From Bryobacterales bacterium (lineage in GTDB: Bacteria; Acidobacteriota; Terriglobia; Bryobacterales; Bryobacteraceae), in contig PLMF01000080.1 of the NCBI GenBank assembly GCA_003142355.1, forward strand, positions 1-8,307: DNA of 8,307 nt, written 5' to 3'. This document shows, piece by piece, positions 6,368-8,307 of the stretch. Numbering within the stretch: the stretch's first letter is position 1; each line of letters begins with the position of its first letter. The translations under genes and the position numbers were made by a program. The notes below the pieces were generated by a model. That model did not search any database and had not been told where the DNA came from. It was given only the letters and a program-made list of their open reading frames with translations.

Positions 6368-6760
6368 TCAGGGGGTGAAGAGCACGACCTGCGCGCGATG
6401 GCCTTGGCACAGTTTCGCATCGCAGGTGTACAGGACGGAGTTGGTTGCTTCAGCCAAGGCGATGTAGACGGCATCGTAGGCGGTAAAGTTGTGCCGCAGT
6501 TCCCAAATCCGGCCCACCAAAGGCGTGTGCGCATAGCGCTTGGCAGGGAGCGCCGCAAGCCCCGCCAGAACCTGCTGGCTCCGATGCGAATCGATACGCC
6601 GGCCGGCAATCAGGCCCCTGAGAGCGCTCACCACTTCCACGTCGAGTAGATGGGGGACGATGAACGACCCGGCGCGCCCGGCCAGATCGCGTCCGAGGGA
6701 ATCGGCCAACGGGCCGTTGGTGAGGAGTTCCACAACCACCGAGGCGTCCAGAACAATCAC
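6368..6760 (-). CDS. vapC: VapC-type PIN-domain toxin (RNase)
   Basis: PIN-domain endoribonuclease (130 residues) expected to cut RNA, commonly tRNA or rRNA in this family, when released from its antitoxin. All four acidic metal-binding positions are present: D5 in VLDAS, E42 in LLDVEVVSAL, D96 in FTAYDAVYIALAEA and D114 in LYTCD, so the active site looks intact. The start is the GTG at 6760, whose last bases form the antitoxin stop codon (GTGA, 6760-6757). A GGGA lies 6 nt upstream as a ribosome-binding site. An in-frame upstream extension to 6844 lies inside the antitoxin gene and adds no PIN-like sequence. The permease gene follows 75 nt later on the same strand. Family and pairing are confident; the RNA target cannot be read from sequence. 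Confidence 0.9.
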   Translation of the reverse strand: MIVLDASVVVELLTNGPLADSLGRDLAGRAGSFIVPHLLDVEVVSALRGLIAGRRIDSHRSQQVLAGLAALPAKRYAHTPLVGRIWELRHNFTAYDAVYIALAEATNSVLYTCDAKLCQGHRAQVVLFTP

Positions 6761-6987
6761 TGCGCATCCCGCAATTCGCGCACGATTTGCGCTGCGCTCC
6801 GTTTGCTTGAAATCGGTTTGGCTTGCCGCGCGCTCTCCAGCCACTCCCGCATCGTCGGCCGCTCCACCGAATGCTCCAATTCCCGCTTGATGAAGTCGGA
6901 AAGGCTCATGCCCTCGCGAGCAGCGCGTGCTTTCAGAATGCTATGCACCTGTTCCGGAACGTCTCTGACCTGAATCATCTTCGACAT
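6757..6987 (-). CDS. vapB: VapB/FitA-like ribbon-helix-helix antitoxin
   Basis: Small DNA-binding antitoxin (76 residues from the ATG at 6987) that would neutralise the adjacent PIN toxin and repress its own promoter. The N-terminal strand MIQVRDVPEQV followed by helices ILKARAAREG and SLSDFIKRELE is a ribbon-helix-helix domain of the Arc/FitA type. The C-terminal half, beginning PTMREWLESARQ, would be the toxin-binding arm. Three starts are possible: 7035, 6987 and 6978 (giving MIQVRDV). I prefer 6987 because a promoter-like element ends 6 nt upstream and no ribosome-binding site favours the others; 6978 remains possible. The stop overlaps the vapC start by 4 nt, so the two are translationally coupled. 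Confidence 0.88.
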   Translation of the reverse strand: MSKMIQVRDVPEQVHSILKARAAREGMSLSDFIKRELEHSVERPTMREWLESARQAKPISSKRSAAQIVRELRDAQ

Positions 6988-7008
6988 GTTTTCAGCATAC
7001 AAACATGT
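6984..7008. promoter_or_regulatory. Candidate VapBC operator (perfect inverted repeat)
   Basis: ACATGTTT (6984-6991) and AAACATGT (7001-7008) are perfect inverted arms with a 9-nt spacer and 17 bp between arm centres. Each arm also contains the palindrome ACATGT. The repeat covers the predicted -10 and the vapB start codon, where autorepression by a VapB-VapC complex would act. The assignment follows from position and from known RHH antitoxin autoregulation. Confidence 0.55.
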
Positions 7009-7022
7009 GCGGCGCATGTCCA
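6994..7022 (-). promoter_or_regulatory. Predicted vapBC promoter, probably leaderless
   Basis: On the minus strand TGGACA (7022-7017, 5/6 to the -35 consensus) and TATGCT (6999-6994, 4/6 to the -10) are exactly 17 nt apart. The ATG at 6987 begins 6 nt after the -10, so the transcript would start at or beside the start codon and need no Shine-Dalgarno; none is visible. Confidence 0.5.
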
Positions 7023-7059
7023 GCGGACTTGCCATGCGGTGCGAATGGCCGCGGAAAGG

Positions 7060-7065
7060 TATACT
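7060..7065 (+). promoter_or_regulatory. Possible -10 element of the phospholipase gene
   Basis: TATACT (5/6 to consensus) lies 47 nt upstream of the ATG at 7113, in the divergent region shared with vapB. No -35 match stands at normal spacing; TTGCCA at 7029-7034 is 25 nt away, which is too far for an ordinary promoter. Confidence 0.3.
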
Positions 7066-7112
7066 CGCTCTTTGGCGCCCCCGACAAGCTGGCGCCGCGA
7101 ACTGGCGATAAC

Positions 7113-8237
7113 ATGAGACTCGATATCACGTGCGTTATAGCGGTGCTGGCAGTGGTCGTTTCCACGCCGGCGGAGGCGCAGAAGCAGGACCAGATCCGCC
7201 TCAACCAGATACAGTTGATCGGAAGCCATAACAGCTACCATGCCGGGCTGGCTCCCAGCGAAGCCGTTCTGCTGGGGAAATCCGACCCGAAAGCGGCGGC
7301 CACCCTCGACTACCGCCATCCCGCCCTCGACGTTCAGCTTGCCAACGGAATCCGGCAACTGGAGCTGGACATCTTCGCGGATTCCAAAGGCGGGCGATAC
7401 GCCAACCCTGCCGGTCTCCGAATGGTCTCCCAAGCCGGGCTGCCGGCCGACGCTCCCTATGATCCGGAAGGGCTCCTGAAGAAGCCGGGGTTCAAAGTCC
7501 TGCACATTCAAGACATCGACTACCGCAGCAGTTGCCAGCCCTTTACGGGGTGCCTGGGGGTCATTCTTGGCTGGTCCAAAGCGCATCCCGGGCATCTGCC
7601 CATATTCATTCTCGTCGAGAGTAAGGAGGGAACGGACCGCGACTTCCAGGTGGTTCCCGAGGCCTTTACCCCAGGGGTCTTCGATGCCGTCGACCAGGAA
7701 ATCCGCTCGGTGTTCCCGCGTTCCAAGATCATTACTCCGGACGACGTCCGCGGCCAACATGCCACGCTGGAAGAGGCCATTCTCACCAGCGGCTGGCCCA
7801 GTCTGGAGTCGGCCCGCGGCAAGTTTGTTTTTCTTCTCGACCAGCGAAAGGCCGGCCCGGCCTATCTCGAGGGTCATCCCTCCCTCAAGGGGCGCGTGCT
7901 GTTCACCAATGCCGAACCGGGATCGCCCGACGCGGCGTTCGTGGAGGTCAACGACCCGTTGAAAGACCCAGCACTGATTCCGAGCCTGGTGCGCAAGGGA
8001 TACCTGGTGCGGACCAGGACCGACGCGGAACTGGAGCAGGCCCGCGCCGGAGACGTGAAGCAAAGAGACGCCGCGCTCTCGAGCGGAGCCCAGATGCTGA
8101 GCACGGACTTCCCCTTCCAGGAACGGGCGACCGGGACCGGTTATGCGGTGAGCTTTCCGGAAGGAACCATTGCGCGGTGCAACGCCGTGGCCAAGCCGTC
8201 CAACTGCACGGCGCAACGGCTGGAAGAACCGAAGTAG
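7113..8237 (+). CDS. Secreted Ca2+-dependent phosphoinositide phospholipase C-like protein
   Basis: Member of the PI-PLC TIM-barrel superfamily, closest by eye to the Ca2+-dependent bacterial type (Streptomyces PLC1-like), which cleaves phosphoinositides. It has 374 residues. The ATG at 7113 starts a clear signal peptide (hydrophobic core 6-17, cleavage likely after AEA at 20-22), so the enzyme is exported; upstream in-frame starts would bury this signal. Catalytic features visible: IGSHNSYH with H39 and N40, ELDIFAD with E84 and D86 (metal site), VLHIQDID with the second His at H131, and LVESK at 168-171. The C-terminal part (about 240-374) includes LLDQRK and a STDFPF motif typical of the barrel's last strands. 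Two cysteine pairs (C141/C147 and C356/C365) could form disulfides in the periplasm. No strong Shine-Dalgarno is seen. The natural substrate in a bacterium that may lack phosphoinositides is unknown. Confidence 0.85.
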   Translation: MRLDITCVIAVLAVVVSTPAEAQKQDQIRLNQIQLIGSHNSYHAGLAPSEAVLLGKSDPKAAATLDYRHPALDVQLANGIRQLELDIFADSKGGRYANPAGLRMVSQAGLPADAPYDPEGLLKKPGFKVLHIQDIDYRSSCQPFTGCLGVILGWSKAHPGHLPIFILVESKEGTDRDFQVVPEAFTPGVFDAVDQEIRSVFPRSKIITPDDVRGQHATLEEAILTSGWPSLESARGKFVFLLDQRKAGPAYLEGHPSLKGRVLFTNAEPGSPDAAFVEVNDPLKDPALIPSLVRKGYLVRTRTDAELEQARAGDVKQRDAALSSGAQMLSTDFPFQERATGTGYAVSFPEGTIARCNAVAKPSNCTAQRLEEPK

Positions 8238-8307
8238 CGCTCCGTCACCGGCAACTGAGGTCCGCGGGCACATCCAGGCCTAGTCCCAATACTGTTCACT
8301 TTGTGGG
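8238..8307. other. Non-coding tail, nothing recognised
   Basis: The 70 nt after the phospholipase stop codon contain no hairpin with a T-run and no recognisable start of another gene. Confidence 0.4.

Noticed and set aside
4832..6649. 605-codon open frame on the plus strand
   Set aside because: It is antisense to the ADOP permease and part of vapC, rich in Gly/Glu/Gln/Arg as expected of a reverse-complement shadow, with no recognisable domain.
6975..8273. 432-codon open frame on the minus strand
   Set aside because: It is antisense to the phospholipase-like gene, which has a signal peptide and catalytic motifs; the antisense frame has none.

Overview
The window is GC-rich chromosomal DNA that most resembles an acidobacterium, perhaps of the Solibacter/Bryobacter type. 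The main reason is a complete 812-residue 'orphan' MacB/FtsX-type permease with two FtsX-like halves (ADOP family, known chiefly from Acidobacteria). A Gram-negative-type MlaF ATPase and an AMIN-type amidase fit a diderm envelope. The taxon is an inference; there is no rRNA marker here.

Layout from left to right. Positions 1-382 hold no intact gene. A minus-strand fragment resembles the N-terminus of a class I glutamine amidotransferase and runs into unrelated sequence and an in-frame stop, and two GC-rich hairpins lie between it and the next gene. Positions 383-2417 (minus) are a two-gene peptidoglycan-hydrolase operon: an exported lytic transglycosylase, then after 7 nt an exported AmiC-like amidase, with a plausible sigma70 promoter. 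Divergently, 2531-3842 (plus) carries mobA (molybdopterin guanylyltransferase) overlapping by 14 nt an MlaF-type ABC ATPase with an atypical signature motif (LSTGY). The ATPase gene converges, with an 11-nt gap, on the permease gene (3854-6292, minus). Upstream of the permease on the same strand is a VapBC-type toxin-antitoxin pair (6368-6987) whose start and stop codons overlap as GTGA. Its promoter carries a perfect inverted repeat spanning the -10 and the start codon. Divergent from vapB, 7113-8237 (plus) encodes a secreted Ca2+-dependent phosphoinositide-phospholipase-C-like enzyme. The last 70 nt hold nothing recognisable.

Most genes act at the envelope: the transglycosylase cuts glycan strands, the amidase removes stem peptides, the MlaF-type ATPase would power lipid trafficking with partners encoded elsewhere, the permease lies in the inner membrane, and the phospholipase-like enzyme is exported. 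MobA and VapBC are unrelated housekeeping or accessory functions. I find no convincing new multigene system. The parts most worth checking are the vapBC operator/leaderless promoter, the atypical MlaF active site linked to mobA, the GTATATAC motif shared by two promoters, and the broken amidotransferase end with its hairpin.
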